Shown here: positions 1 through 5,273 of the stretch, one piece after another
Layout of the letters: each line of letters opens with the position of its first letter
How positions within the stretch are numbered: position 1 is the stretch's first letter
Origin: Cellvibrionaceae bacterium
Lineage (GTDB): Bacteria > Pseudomonadota > Gammaproteobacteria > Pseudomonadales > Cellvibrionaceae
NCBI GenBank assembly: GCA_027012915.1
Contig: JALUYN010000688.1
Location: forward strand, 1-5,273
Direction: 5' to 3'
Length of the DNA: 5,273 nucleotides
Made by a program: the position numbers and the translations under genes
The notes under the pieces: generated by a model
The model's input: the letters and a program-made list of their open reading frames with translations, nothing else
Told to the model about the DNA's origin: nothing
Database searches by the model: none

Positions 1-419
1 GGACAGATCCCGACCGTAAACGGCATACCCAATAAGAAGGCTCCCCAGAGCGTCGCCGCGCGTTTTCCCCGCAATGGCAACCAGGGTAACGGAATTTTCA
101 ACCAGCCCGTCCAGAGCAAACCCAGCAAGATCAAAACCGGCCCGAGAACAACACCCCATTGCCGACTGAGGAGCGATTGCGCCCAGGCACCACCCAGCGC
201 TGCACCGATACCTAACGCCACATGGGTGAGTATGAGCCCGGCAGCAAAGGCCAGGCCATAACTGACTGCCTCGCGGAAAGCGCGTGCGCGAGTGACGTAG
301 GCCAGTACAACAGGAATGGAGGCGAAAGCCACCGGCGTAAAGCTGAACAGAAAACCAGCCAATAAGGCCGCGCCTAAACCGGCAACTCCGCCCATTTGCA
401 TCCAGGCTGTGGTATCCAT
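1..419 (-). CDS. CcdA/DsbD-type membrane thiol-electron carrier, partial (3' end beyond the left edge)
   Basis: The first 139 residues of a polytopic inner-membrane protein are visible. Proteins of the CcdA/DsbD-beta family carry reducing equivalents from cytoplasmic thioredoxin to periplasmic thiol proteins. Hydrophobic segments lie at about residues 11-42, 53-78 and 88-106, and a fourth begins near 122. The family signature around the first membrane segment is recognisable (SFTPVAFASIPVVLAY, 26-41), but the position that normally holds the redox Cys (P-C-x-x-x) is Val30. The fourth segment reads GMPFTVGIC and then Pro, as in family members, so Cys139 is present; any further Cys lies off the window. 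The ATG shares one base with the upstream thioredoxin stop (TGATG), and AAGG lies about 13 nt upstream, so coupled translation is likely. Family membership is fairly secure; the redox partner is inferred from the neighbours. Confidence 0.8.
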   Translation of the reverse strand, partial: MDTTAWMQMGGVAGLGAALLAGFLFSFTPVAFASIPVVLAYVTRARAFREAVSYGLAFAAGLILTHVALGIGAALGGAWAQSLLSRQWGVVLGPVLILLGLLWTGWLKIPLPWLPLRGKRAATLWGAFLLGMPFTVGIC

Positions 420-730
420 CAGTGCGCTTTACCTTGATCGGTTGGATGCCCTCCCAATCGATCAAGAATAGCCTGACGCAGCTTTGCCTTTGAAGGTGGT
501 GCCGCAAACACCAGTACACCGTCTAATGCGATAGCGGGTGTACTCATTACTCCGAGACTGACTGCATAATCGATGTCATCGACGACATTGATCTCTTGAT
601 AGCGCACCCGGTCGTCGCTCAATTCGGCGATCACCGCTTTTGCCAGCGCTTTGATCTTTTGACAACGACCGCATCCGGAAGCCGACAATACTTCCACTAA
701 GACCGATTGGCTTTCCGTTTCTACGCTCAT
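419..730 (-). CDS. Small thioredoxin-fold protein (Trx_3-like) with a CGRC active site
   Basis: This 103-residue protein has no signal peptide or membrane segment, so it is probably cytoplasmic. Residues 10-23 form a beta strand leading into the active site C20-G-R-C23. The cis-proline loop is VMSTPAIALDG (61-71, Pro65), and the rest follows the short thioredoxin/glutaredoxin-like fold. The size and the motif near the N-terminus fit the small 'redox-active disulfide protein' group (Trx_3) rather than classical thioredoxin (WCGPC). The frame is open upstream, giving a longer possible product of 137 residues. I chose the ATG at 730 because it overlaps the MerT stop by four bases (ATGA) and the extra upstream residues look like out-of-frame merT sequence. 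Lying between MerT-like and CcdA-like genes, it may pass electrons to CcdA or reduce metal-bound thiols; that role is inferred. Confidence 0.85.
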   Translation of the reverse strand: MSVETESQSVLVEVLSASGCGRCQKIKALAKAVIAELSDDRVRYQEINVVDDIDYAVSLGVMSTPAIALDGVLVFAAPPSKAKLRQAILDRLGGHPTDQGKAH

Positions 731-1104
731 GACAGACTTTCCCACCACACAGTGACCGGCAACAAGGCGTATGCCGCAAAAAGGGAAAGCAGAAGTATCA
801 CGGTGCTCGCCCACAATATTGCCTTTTGCCATCGCAAGCGGCTTTTGTCCGCCAGAGAGCAGACCTTGATCCGATGCAATCGCCAGTAGCTATAAATCAA
901 TACAACAGCAGTTAATGAAAAAGTGATGACTTTATACTGCGACAATGTCGTTAACCACGGCATTACGGCAACCATCGAAGCCACAGCGCTTCCGAGCCCA
1001 AGCGCGACCAATACAATCGGCAGTGCGCAACAGGTGGTACCGATAATGGCAAGTCCCAGGCCGCTGAATAAAGAGGTGTCCGTTTTCATTTGCTCTGTGT
1101 TCAT
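727..1104 (-). CDS. merT: MerT-like mercuric ion transporter, inner membrane
   Basis: This 125-residue protein has three hydrophobic segments at about residues 14-40, 58-75 and 95-117, matching the three-helix layout and size of MerT (about 116 residues). The vicinal cysteine pair in the first helix (TTCCALPIVLVALG, Cys25-Cys26) is the hallmark by which MerT takes Hg(II) from periplasmic MerP. Classical MerT has two further cysteines in the cytoplasmic loop; only Cys82 (KVCSLADKSR) is seen here, so this is a divergent member. It lies 19 bp downstream of the MerP-like gene and overlaps the thioredoxin gene by four bases. Translation could also start at Met6 (1089), giving 120 residues; neither start has a strong SD. 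Hg(II) is the expected substrate from the family, but the ion is not proven by sequence. Confidence 0.82.
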   Translation of the reverse strand: MNTEQMKTDTSLFSGLGLAIIGTTCCALPIVLVALGLGSAVASMVAVMPWLTTLSQYKVITFSLTAVVLIYSYWRLHRIKVCSLADKSRLRWQKAILWASTVILLLSLFAAYALLPVTVWWESLS

Positions 1105-1123
1105 CGAAATAGAATCACTGTAA

Positions 1124-1435
1124 TCACTCTTGTTTGGGATTTATGGGTTGCACCTGAAATTGGCGTAAGGTAAAACCGGAATCGTTGATCAAGGTTTTAA
1201 GAGATGCTTGATCCATGGGTTCCGGCGTGTCAGCCTCAAAGATCACTAGCCCATCGTTCAATTTGATTTCCACACTGGACGTATCTACGCCATCGAGCGC
1301 TTTGATTTTCTTTTCGATCCCATAAGCGCAATACGGACAGGCCATGCCATCAACATGCAGCTCATAGTGTCGGTCAGCCGCTTGCGCCATGAATGAAAGC
1401 ATCATTAATGCTGCCATAAATATGCACTGTCTCAT
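1124..1435 (-). CDS. MerP-like periplasmic heavy-metal-associated (HMA) domain protein
   Basis: This 103-residue protein starts with a signal peptide (MRQCIFMAALMMLSFMAQA), with likely cleavage after AQA near residue 19. One HMA domain (about 23-90) follows, and the metal-binding loop is GMACPYCAYGIEKK, with Cys33 and Cys36. HMA proteins of this kind bind soft metals (Hg, Cu, Zn) through the CxxC pair. Beside MerT, this one would act as the periplasmic metal scavenger. The loop differs from classical MerP (GMTCAACP) by having aromatic Tyr35 and Tyr38, so specificity is open. A good AGGAG SD lies 7 nt before the ATG. The gene follows the barrel-protein stop by 27 bp and precedes merT by 19 bp, consistent with one operon. 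The short C-terminal extension (QVQPINPKQE) is hydrophilic. Confidence 0.85.
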   Translation of the reverse strand: MRQCIFMAALMMLSFMAQAADRHYELHVDGMACPYCAYGIEKKIKALDGVDTSSVEIKLNDGLVIFEADTPEPMDQASLKTLINDSGFTLRQFQVQPINPKQE

Positions 1436-1442
1436 GGTTAAA

Positions 1443-1447
1443 CTCCT
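1443..1447 (-). promoter_or_regulatory. Ribosome binding site of the MerP-like gene
   Basis: AGGAG on the minus strand stands 7 nt before the ATG at 1435. It is the strongest SD in the left-hand gene set and fixes the start of the secreted HMA protein. The downstream genes have weak or no SD and probably rely on coupling. Confidence 0.8.
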
Positions 1448-1462
1448 AAAACTGTTGTCTTT

Positions 1463-2050
1463 TTACAGGTGCCATTCCAGCTCAATTTTGGCACGGTAAT
1501 CGTCTTGCTCCTGACCGGCCGACAGATCATCGATCACGAGCAGTTGTACGCCTGCCTTTAAGGCAAAATTCCGATGGGTCCACATCAAACCGGGTGACAG
1601 AAACCACTGATTGCCACCCAGTTGCTTTTCCGCACTTCCCACACTTTGTGTGACGTTTTCAATCAACTCACCATTTAATTCCAGCATCCATACCCAGTCG
1701 GGTTCATGATATTCCGTGGGTGAAAAACGAACGCCGCCCACCAGATCCACTAACCAGACGCCCGGTCGCGTTAGGCCGGTTGTGGTTTCCGCATTGATCC
1801 GATGGCGGACGGACGCCCAGCGATACCATTTTCGCCCCTCAAAGCCATAGGCCAACCCCAACAGGTAGTCATTGCCGTCCGGCTCTGCGCCGTGGCCGCT
1901 GTCACCATCATCGAAGATCACTTTGCCGAAAACCGCCGCCGACTCCTGAGCGCCGAAGGTATCGTGTCGCCAGAATCGGTATTTGGTTGAAAAGCTCGAC
2001 GGTCCACGTCCGCTCTCGTTGGCGTCGTGCCCACTTATGGTCTGAGCCAC
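1463..2050 (-). pseudogene. 5'-truncated outer-membrane beta-barrel (transporter-like) protein
   Basis: The frame is open for 195 codons, from a nominal GTG at 2050 to TAA. Family-like sequence begins only around residue 13-18 (GPSSFSTKYRFW), and there is no signal peptide, as an exported porin-like protein would need. The remaining part alternates polar and aromatic residues in amphipathic strands: SSFSTKYRF (18-26), AAVFGKVIF (38-46), YLLGLAYGF (62-70), WYRWASVRHR (75-84), VWLVDLVGGVRF (98-109), WVWMLELNGEL (119-129), the GGNQWFLSPGLMWTHRN region (145-161) and a last strand near YRAKIELEWHL (185-195). This resembles an outer-membrane protein family found beside metal-transport genes; I estimate 80-100 N-terminal residues are gone. 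A stop (TAA at 2054-2056) closes the frame just upstream, where an unrelated AraC gene begins. Its 3' end lies 27 bp before the MerP-like gene. No SD is visible, so translation is doubtful. Confidence 0.65.
2010..2045. other. Probable recombination or deletion junction between two truncated divergent genes
   Basis: To the left, barrel-protein sequence on the minus strand fades out at about 2000-2015. To the right, AraC-family sequence on the plus strand is recognisable from about 2039. Both genes read outward from this point and both lack their 5' parts, so two promoters and the intergenic region seem to be missing. I see no insertion sequence ends, tRNA fragment or clear target duplication. 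The exact breakpoint cannot be set without homologues. Confidence 0.55.
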
Positions 2051-2353
2051 ATTTTAAAAGCATTACATGCCGAAGCCATGGATGGGCGATCAATCTCTAG
2101 AGCCGAGTTGGCAAAGAAAGTTCGTCTTTCCCCAAGTCGTTTTTCCCACTGGTTTTCCGAAAGCACCGGCTTACCTTTACGCAGCTATAAAAAGTGGTTA
2201 AAACTATTAACGGGGTTTGAGTTATCACGCCAAATGTCACTCACTGATGCGGCAATTGCATCGGGATTTTCCGATCAGGCCCATTTCTGCCGGTCTGTTA
2301 CCGAGGCTTTTGGTGTTTCCCCGGCAGTTATTCAACGGCTTTTGTCAGAATAA
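2027..2353 (+). pseudogene. AraC-family transcriptional regulator, C-terminal DNA-binding domain only
   Basis: The readable product is 108 residues from a nominal GTG. It covers the AraC/XylS double helix-turn-helix: the first HTH is at about residues 24-45 (AELAKKVRLSPSRFSHWF), and the second at about 71-98 (LTDAAIASGFSDQAHFCRSV), with the family-typical GFSDQAHFCR and FGVSPA. AraC regulators are normally about 240-300 residues, with an N-terminal effector-binding or dimerisation domain; here that domain is absent and the upstream DNA is antisense to the barrel gene. There is no SD before the GTG, nor a strong one before the internal ATG at 2078. It is probably a remnant, although an expressed stand-alone DNA-binding domain is not excluded. 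It ends 74 bp before the desaturase gene on the same strand, which it may once have regulated. Confidence 0.7.
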
Positions 2354-2371
2354 ACAGCACTTTCGTTCAAT
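2342..2371 (+). promoter_or_regulatory. Possible sigma70 promoter for the desaturase gene
   Basis: TTGTCA (2342-2347, five of six matches to the -35 consensus) is followed after 18 bp by TTCAAT (2366-2371, four of six matches to the -10). It overlaps the end of the AraC remnant and would give a leader of roughly 50 nt containing the 2399-2424 inverted repeat. This is a consensus match by eye only. Confidence 0.3.
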
Positions 2372-2398
2372 GTGGCTACGTGTAAACATGAGATGCTG

Positions 2399-2424
2399 AA
2401 CACTCTCAATCAGCGAGGAGTGTT
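2399..2424 (+). promoter_or_regulatory. Inverted repeat enclosing the desaturase ribosome binding site
   Basis: AACACTC (2399-2405) and GAGTGTT (2418-2424) are perfect 7-bp inverted arms around a 12-nt loop. The SD AGGAG (2416-2420), 7 nt before the ATG at 2428, straddles the loop end and the right arm. In RNA the hairpin would hide part of the SD, so it could limit translation. As DNA it could equally be an operator. The SD also fixes the start of the downstream gene. Confidence 0.45.
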
Positions 2425-2427
2425 AAA

Positions 2428-3288
2428 ATGATTCGTAGCATAACGTGGTTGGTTAGGCTCCTGTATTTGCCGTTGTTTTTGCTCGTCGGAAATGGCGTCG
2501 CTATCTATCTTGTTGCCGAGGGTTACAACCAAGGTTGGCTGGTATTTTTGATCTTGGTATTTATAGGAATTTCCTTCGCCACCGAAAAACTGACACCCTA
2601 TGATCGTGCGTTTAATGAACCGCAACAAGATCAGCGACGCGATCTGCTTCACGCCTTTATGAACGAGTCACTTAATGTTATTGGCGTTGCTGTACTCCCG
2701 TTATTTGGTGGCTTGCTGGTCTTGGCACCGATATGGCCTTCCGGGTGGCCGCTGGCTTTCCAGTTACTTTTGGCGATCCTCATTTCTGATGTTGGCATCA
2801 CCCTGGCGCATTTTGCCAGTCATCGCCTCTCTTCACTGTGGCGCCTTCATGCCGTTCATCACAGCGTAAAACGGCTATACGGTTTTAATGGTCTTATGAA
2901 ACATCCATTGCATCAATTGATAGAAACCGTCGCAGGAACGACACCATTGCTCTTTGTAGGAGTGCCACAAAATGTCCTGATGTTGTTGGTGGTTGCAGTA
3001 GTGCTTCAGTTACTATTGCAGCACTCGAACGTGGCGTATTTTACGGGACCGCTGAGGAGGGTTCTCGCAATCAACGCGGTGCATCGTTTCCACCACTTAA
3101 ATACGGCAGAAGAAGGCGATGTGAACTTCGGGCTTTTTACCACCTTGACGGATCGCTTGTTGGGAACGGCTTATTTTGACTCTGAACGAACGATCGGTAC
3201 TAAAGATCTTGGTATCGCTTCAACGCCGAATTATCCAGCTGACTATTGGCAACAGTTGATGCAGCCTTTTCGACGGGACAAGACATGA
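2428..3288 (+). CDS. Sterol desaturase / fatty acid hydroxylase superfamily membrane protein
   Basis: This intact 286-residue integral membrane protein has hydrophobic segments at about residues 8-30, 36-51, 82-104, 108-127 and 170-197. The histidine clusters that bind the non-haem di-iron centre are all present: HFASH (H128, H132), HAVHH (H141, H144, H145), a single H199 in QHSNV, and HRFHH (H219, H222, H223). H159 and H162 (HPLH) add a further pair. Members use O2 to hydroxylate or desaturate lipids (sterols, fatty acids, carotenoids, ether lipids); the bacterial substrate cannot be told from sequence. The ATG is supported by AGGAG at 7-nt spacing. The gene stands alone on its strand after the AraC remnant and converges with lspA. 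Its link to the metal genes on either side is not obvious. Confidence 0.88.
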   Translation: MIRSITWLVRLLYLPLFLLVGNGVAIYLVAEGYNQGWLVFLILVFIGISFATEKLTPYDRAFNEPQQDQRRDLLHAFMNESLNVIGVAVLPLFGGLLVLAPIWPSGWPLAFQLLLAILISDVGITLAHFASHRLSSLWRLHAVHHSVKRLYGFNGLMKHPLHQLIETVAGTTPLLFVGVPQNVLMLLVVAVVLQLLLQHSNVAYFTGPLRRVLAINAVHRFHHLNTAEEGDVNFGLFTTLTDRLLGTAYFDSERTIGTKDLGIASTPNYPADYWQQLMQPFRRDKT

Positions 3289-3312
3289 GGTTATTTAGTA
3301 ATTGATAAATCC

Positions 3313-3351
3313 GAGAACACGCTCCACATGCCACAGCGGGAGCGTGTTCTC
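3313..3351. terminator. Bidirectional hairpin terminator between convergent genes
   Basis: The arms at 3313-3325 (GAGAACACGCTCC) and 3339-3351 are a perfect 13-bp inverted repeat with a 13-nt loop. It starts 24 bp after the desaturase stop and lies 3 bp beyond the lspA stop on the other strand. Neither side has a strong continuous T tract: the plus side has T-rich CATTCCTTTGTTGTTTTC further on, and the minus side has GGATTTATC. Termination is therefore probable rather than certain. Confidence 0.7.
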
Positions 3352-3354
3352 CAC

Positions 3355-3891
3355 TTACCTCATTCCTTTGTTGTTTTCATGGTCGCTGTTATCGCCTTCA
3401 TCATGAACTTGATGATTCCTACTACCTATGGTACTCACAATAAAAATACATACCCCTATGAATATCGCTGTATCAGCCAGATTGAATGCTGGCCAATGAG
3501 AATAGCTCCAGTGAAAATCAAGAAAGTCCACTACCGATCCACGCCATACACGATCAACCAGGTTGCCCAATGCACCACCAAGCAGCATCGAATAGCTCGC
3601 CGCTTCAAGCCGGGTTGGACGCCGCCGCATTGTCCAAACCAACCAAACCGATACGCCAGAGGCTAATGCAATAAAGAAATAGCGTTGCCAGCCACCAGCA
3701 TCAGCTAGCAAGCTGAATGCAGCCCCAGGATTCATCATGTGTACGATATTAAGAATTGAGTTAATCTCCACGCGCTCACCGTACTCTATCGTACGCTCAA
3801 CGGCATACTTACTCGCCTGGTCCATCAGTAATATCAAACCGGAAAGACACAGCCAACCACAAAAGGTGTTTGTCGGGTTAGAGTTCGCCAT
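3355..3891 (-). CDS. lspA: Signal peptidase II (prolipoprotein signal peptidase)
   Basis: This inner-membrane aspartic protease removes signal peptides from lipid-modified prolipoproteins. With the ATG at 3891 the product is 178 residues, close to the usual 160-170. Visible signatures are MDQASK (D24, K28), NPGAAFS (54-60), GGALGNLVDRVWRGSVVDF (105-123) and FNLADTAIF (136-144). The catalytic pair is D122 and D140. Membrane segments lie near 13-27, 69-88, 97-113 and 138-155. A TTG start at 3915 would add eight residues; I prefer the ATG, which follows the P-II-like stop by 4 bp and has GGAGG about 17 nt upstream, although that spacing is long. Odd: after residue 157 there is a hydrophilic His/Asp/Glu-rich tail. 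Following an RND metal pump and P-II-like gene, this looks like an accessory lspA of a metal-resistance cluster, not the housekeeping copy normally next to ileS. Confidence 0.93.
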   Translation of the reverse strand: MANSNPTNTFCGWLCLSGLILLMDQASKYAVERTIEYGERVEINSILNIVHMMNPGAAFSLLADAGGWQRYFFIALASGVSVWLVWTMRRRPTRLEAASYSMLLGGALGNLVDRVWRGSVVDFLDFHWSYSHWPAFNLADTAIFIGVCIFIVSTIGSRNHQVHDEGDNSDHENNKGMR

Positions 3892-3895
3892 GAAG

Positions 3896-4216
3896 TTAAT
3901 TTTCTTTTCCTCCAATCGGTAGCGCTTGCTCGACAGGGGTGACGTATACCCAACCGGATATGTTGGGTCCGATTTTCCCGGTTTTGCGTATGATAGCCGT
4001 CACCTCATCCACCTGATTGTCATCACAGACCAGAGATAATTGTACTTCTGAGATAACCACGCCAGCTTCGGCAGAATAGGCCAATTCCCGCTCCCCGAGG
4101 GGCTTCAAAGTACCCTTGATGTCGAGTAGCGATAGGTTTTTGTAACCCGCGTCACGCAGTGCGTCGATGACATCAGCGGACCGAACGTGATGTATAAAAG
4201 CGGTAATTTGTTTCAT
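3896..4216 (-). CDS. P-II-like protein (PII-NG type) associated with RND metal efflux
   Basis: This 106-residue protein has the P-II fold pattern: MKQITAFIHHVRSADVIDAL (1-20) as first strand and helix, LLDIKGTLKP (30-39) leading into a T-loop region, a VQLSLVCDD strand (58-66), a second helix (67-79), and the B-loop-like TGKIGPNISG (79-88) before WVYVTPVEQAL. Classical P-II proteins sense ATP/ADP and 2-oxoglutarate and bind transporters or enzymes through the T-loop. Here the uridylylated Tyr (YRGAEY) is missing, the TGKIGDGKIFV motif has an insertion and lacks the lysine after GDG, and the C-terminal RIRTGE is degenerate. It is therefore not GlnB or GlnK. A described P-II subgroup (PII-NG) is encoded next to heavy-metal RND pumps, which fits. 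The ATG is set by GGAG at 7 nt; an upstream in-frame start at 4243 lacks support. It may regulate the pump (inference). Confidence 0.8.
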   Translation of the reverse strand: MKQITAFIHHVRSADVIDALRDAGYKNLSLLDIKGTLKPLGERELAYSAEAGVVISEVQLSLVCDDNQVDEVTAIIRKTGKIGPNISGWVYVTPVEQALPIGGKEN

Positions 4217-4223
4217 GTGAATA

Positions 4224-4227
4224 CTCC
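4224..4227 (-). promoter_or_regulatory. Ribosome binding site deciding the P-II-like start
   Basis: GGAG on the minus strand, preceded by six T residues (4228-4233), stands 7 nt before the ATG at 4216. This selects MKQITAF as the N-terminus over the longer in-frame option beginning at 4243. Confidence 0.7.
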
Positions 4228-4254
4228 AAAAAAGTGTCGTCATTGCTGTTGGAT

Positions 4255-4286
4255 GGATCGCGACAATCGGTTGGGTGCCGCGATCC
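4255..4286 (-). other. Hairpin between the RND pump and P-II-like genes
   Basis: GGATCGCG (4255-4262) and CGCGATCC (4279-4286) are perfect 8-bp inverted arms with a 16-nt loop, starting 8 bp after the pump stop codon on the minus strand. The T6 run (4228-4233) lies 21 nt beyond the stem, too far for a classical intrinsic terminator. It may be an mRNA-stabilising or processing stem that sets the ratio of pump to P-II-like protein, or a DNA operator. Confidence 0.4.
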
Positions 4287-4294
4287 TGAGGGTG

Positions 4295-5273
<979 letters not shown>

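Noticed and set aside
731..832. Longer thioredoxin with 34 extra N-terminal residues
   Set aside because: The extra part is out-of-frame merT sequence. The ATG at 730 with an ATGA overlap gives a normal-size thioredoxin-fold protein.
2093..2104. CTCTAGAG palindrome inside the AraC remnant as a recombination site
   Set aside because: An 8-bp palindrome within sequence that still encodes normal AraC residues is expected by chance; the junction lies 50 bp to the left.
2027..2353. AraC C-terminal piece as a complete small regulator
   Set aside because: There is no SD at the GTG, no N-terminal domain, and the upstream DNA is antisense barrel-protein sequence, so a truncated remnant is more likely, though not proven.
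2410..2652. 80-codon minus-strand open frame opposite the start of the desaturase gene
   Set aside because: It is antisense to a gene with intact motifs and a good SD, and its product has no domain.
3328..3666. 112-codon plus-strand open frame opposite lspA
   Set aside because: It lies antisense to a well-supported lspA, starts inside the terminator hairpin, and its product has no recognisable motif or SD.
3896..4216. P-II-like protein as GlnB/GlnK of nitrogen control
   Set aside because: It lacks the T-loop Tyr modification site, the lysine after GDG and the C-terminal RIRTGE motif, and it sits by a metal pump, not by amtB or glnA.

Overview
This window looks like part of a metal-resistance or genomic-island region from a gammaproteobacterium, possibly marine. 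That guess rests on protein style, moderate GC content and typical Shine-Dalgarno (SD) signals; no taxonomic marker is present. It holds seven intact or edge-cut genes and two broken ones, in three blocks. I see no tRNA, rRNA, CRISPR array, transposase or integrase.

Block 1 (1-2050, minus strand) is a tightly packed, probably co-transcribed set. In transcription order it contains a 5'-truncated outer-membrane beta-barrel gene, a secreted MerP-like metal-binding protein (CxxC heavy-metal domain), a MerT-like inner-membrane mercuric transporter, a small thioredoxin-fold protein (CGRC), and a CcdA/DsbD-type membrane electron carrier that runs off the left edge. The last three genes overlap end to start (ATGA and TGATG), which suggests translational coupling. 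The combination suggests metal or thiol handling across the envelope with a dedicated thiol-redox supply. No MerA reductase or MerR regulator is in view.

Block 2 (about 2030-3288, plus strand) holds the C-terminal DNA-binding half of an AraC-family regulator, missing its N-terminal domain, followed by an intact sterol desaturase/fatty acid hydroxylase family membrane di-iron protein. Blocks 1 and 2 meet at about 2010-2045, where the divergent barrel and regulator genes have both lost their 5' parts. This looks like a deletion or recombination scar that also removed the native promoter of block 1.

Block 3 (3355-5273, minus strand) is the C-terminal third of a heavy-metal RND efflux pump (CusA/CzcA family), then a small P-II-like protein of the kind found beside such pumps, then a signal peptidase II gene (lspA). 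Blocks 2 and 3 converge on a perfect 13-bp inverted repeat at 3313-3351 that probably terminates transcription in both directions.

Other structures are an inverted repeat that buries the SD of the desaturase gene (2399-2424) and a hairpin between the RND and P-II genes (4255-4286). Gene-free stretches are all under 100 bases, and each is covered by one of these entries.
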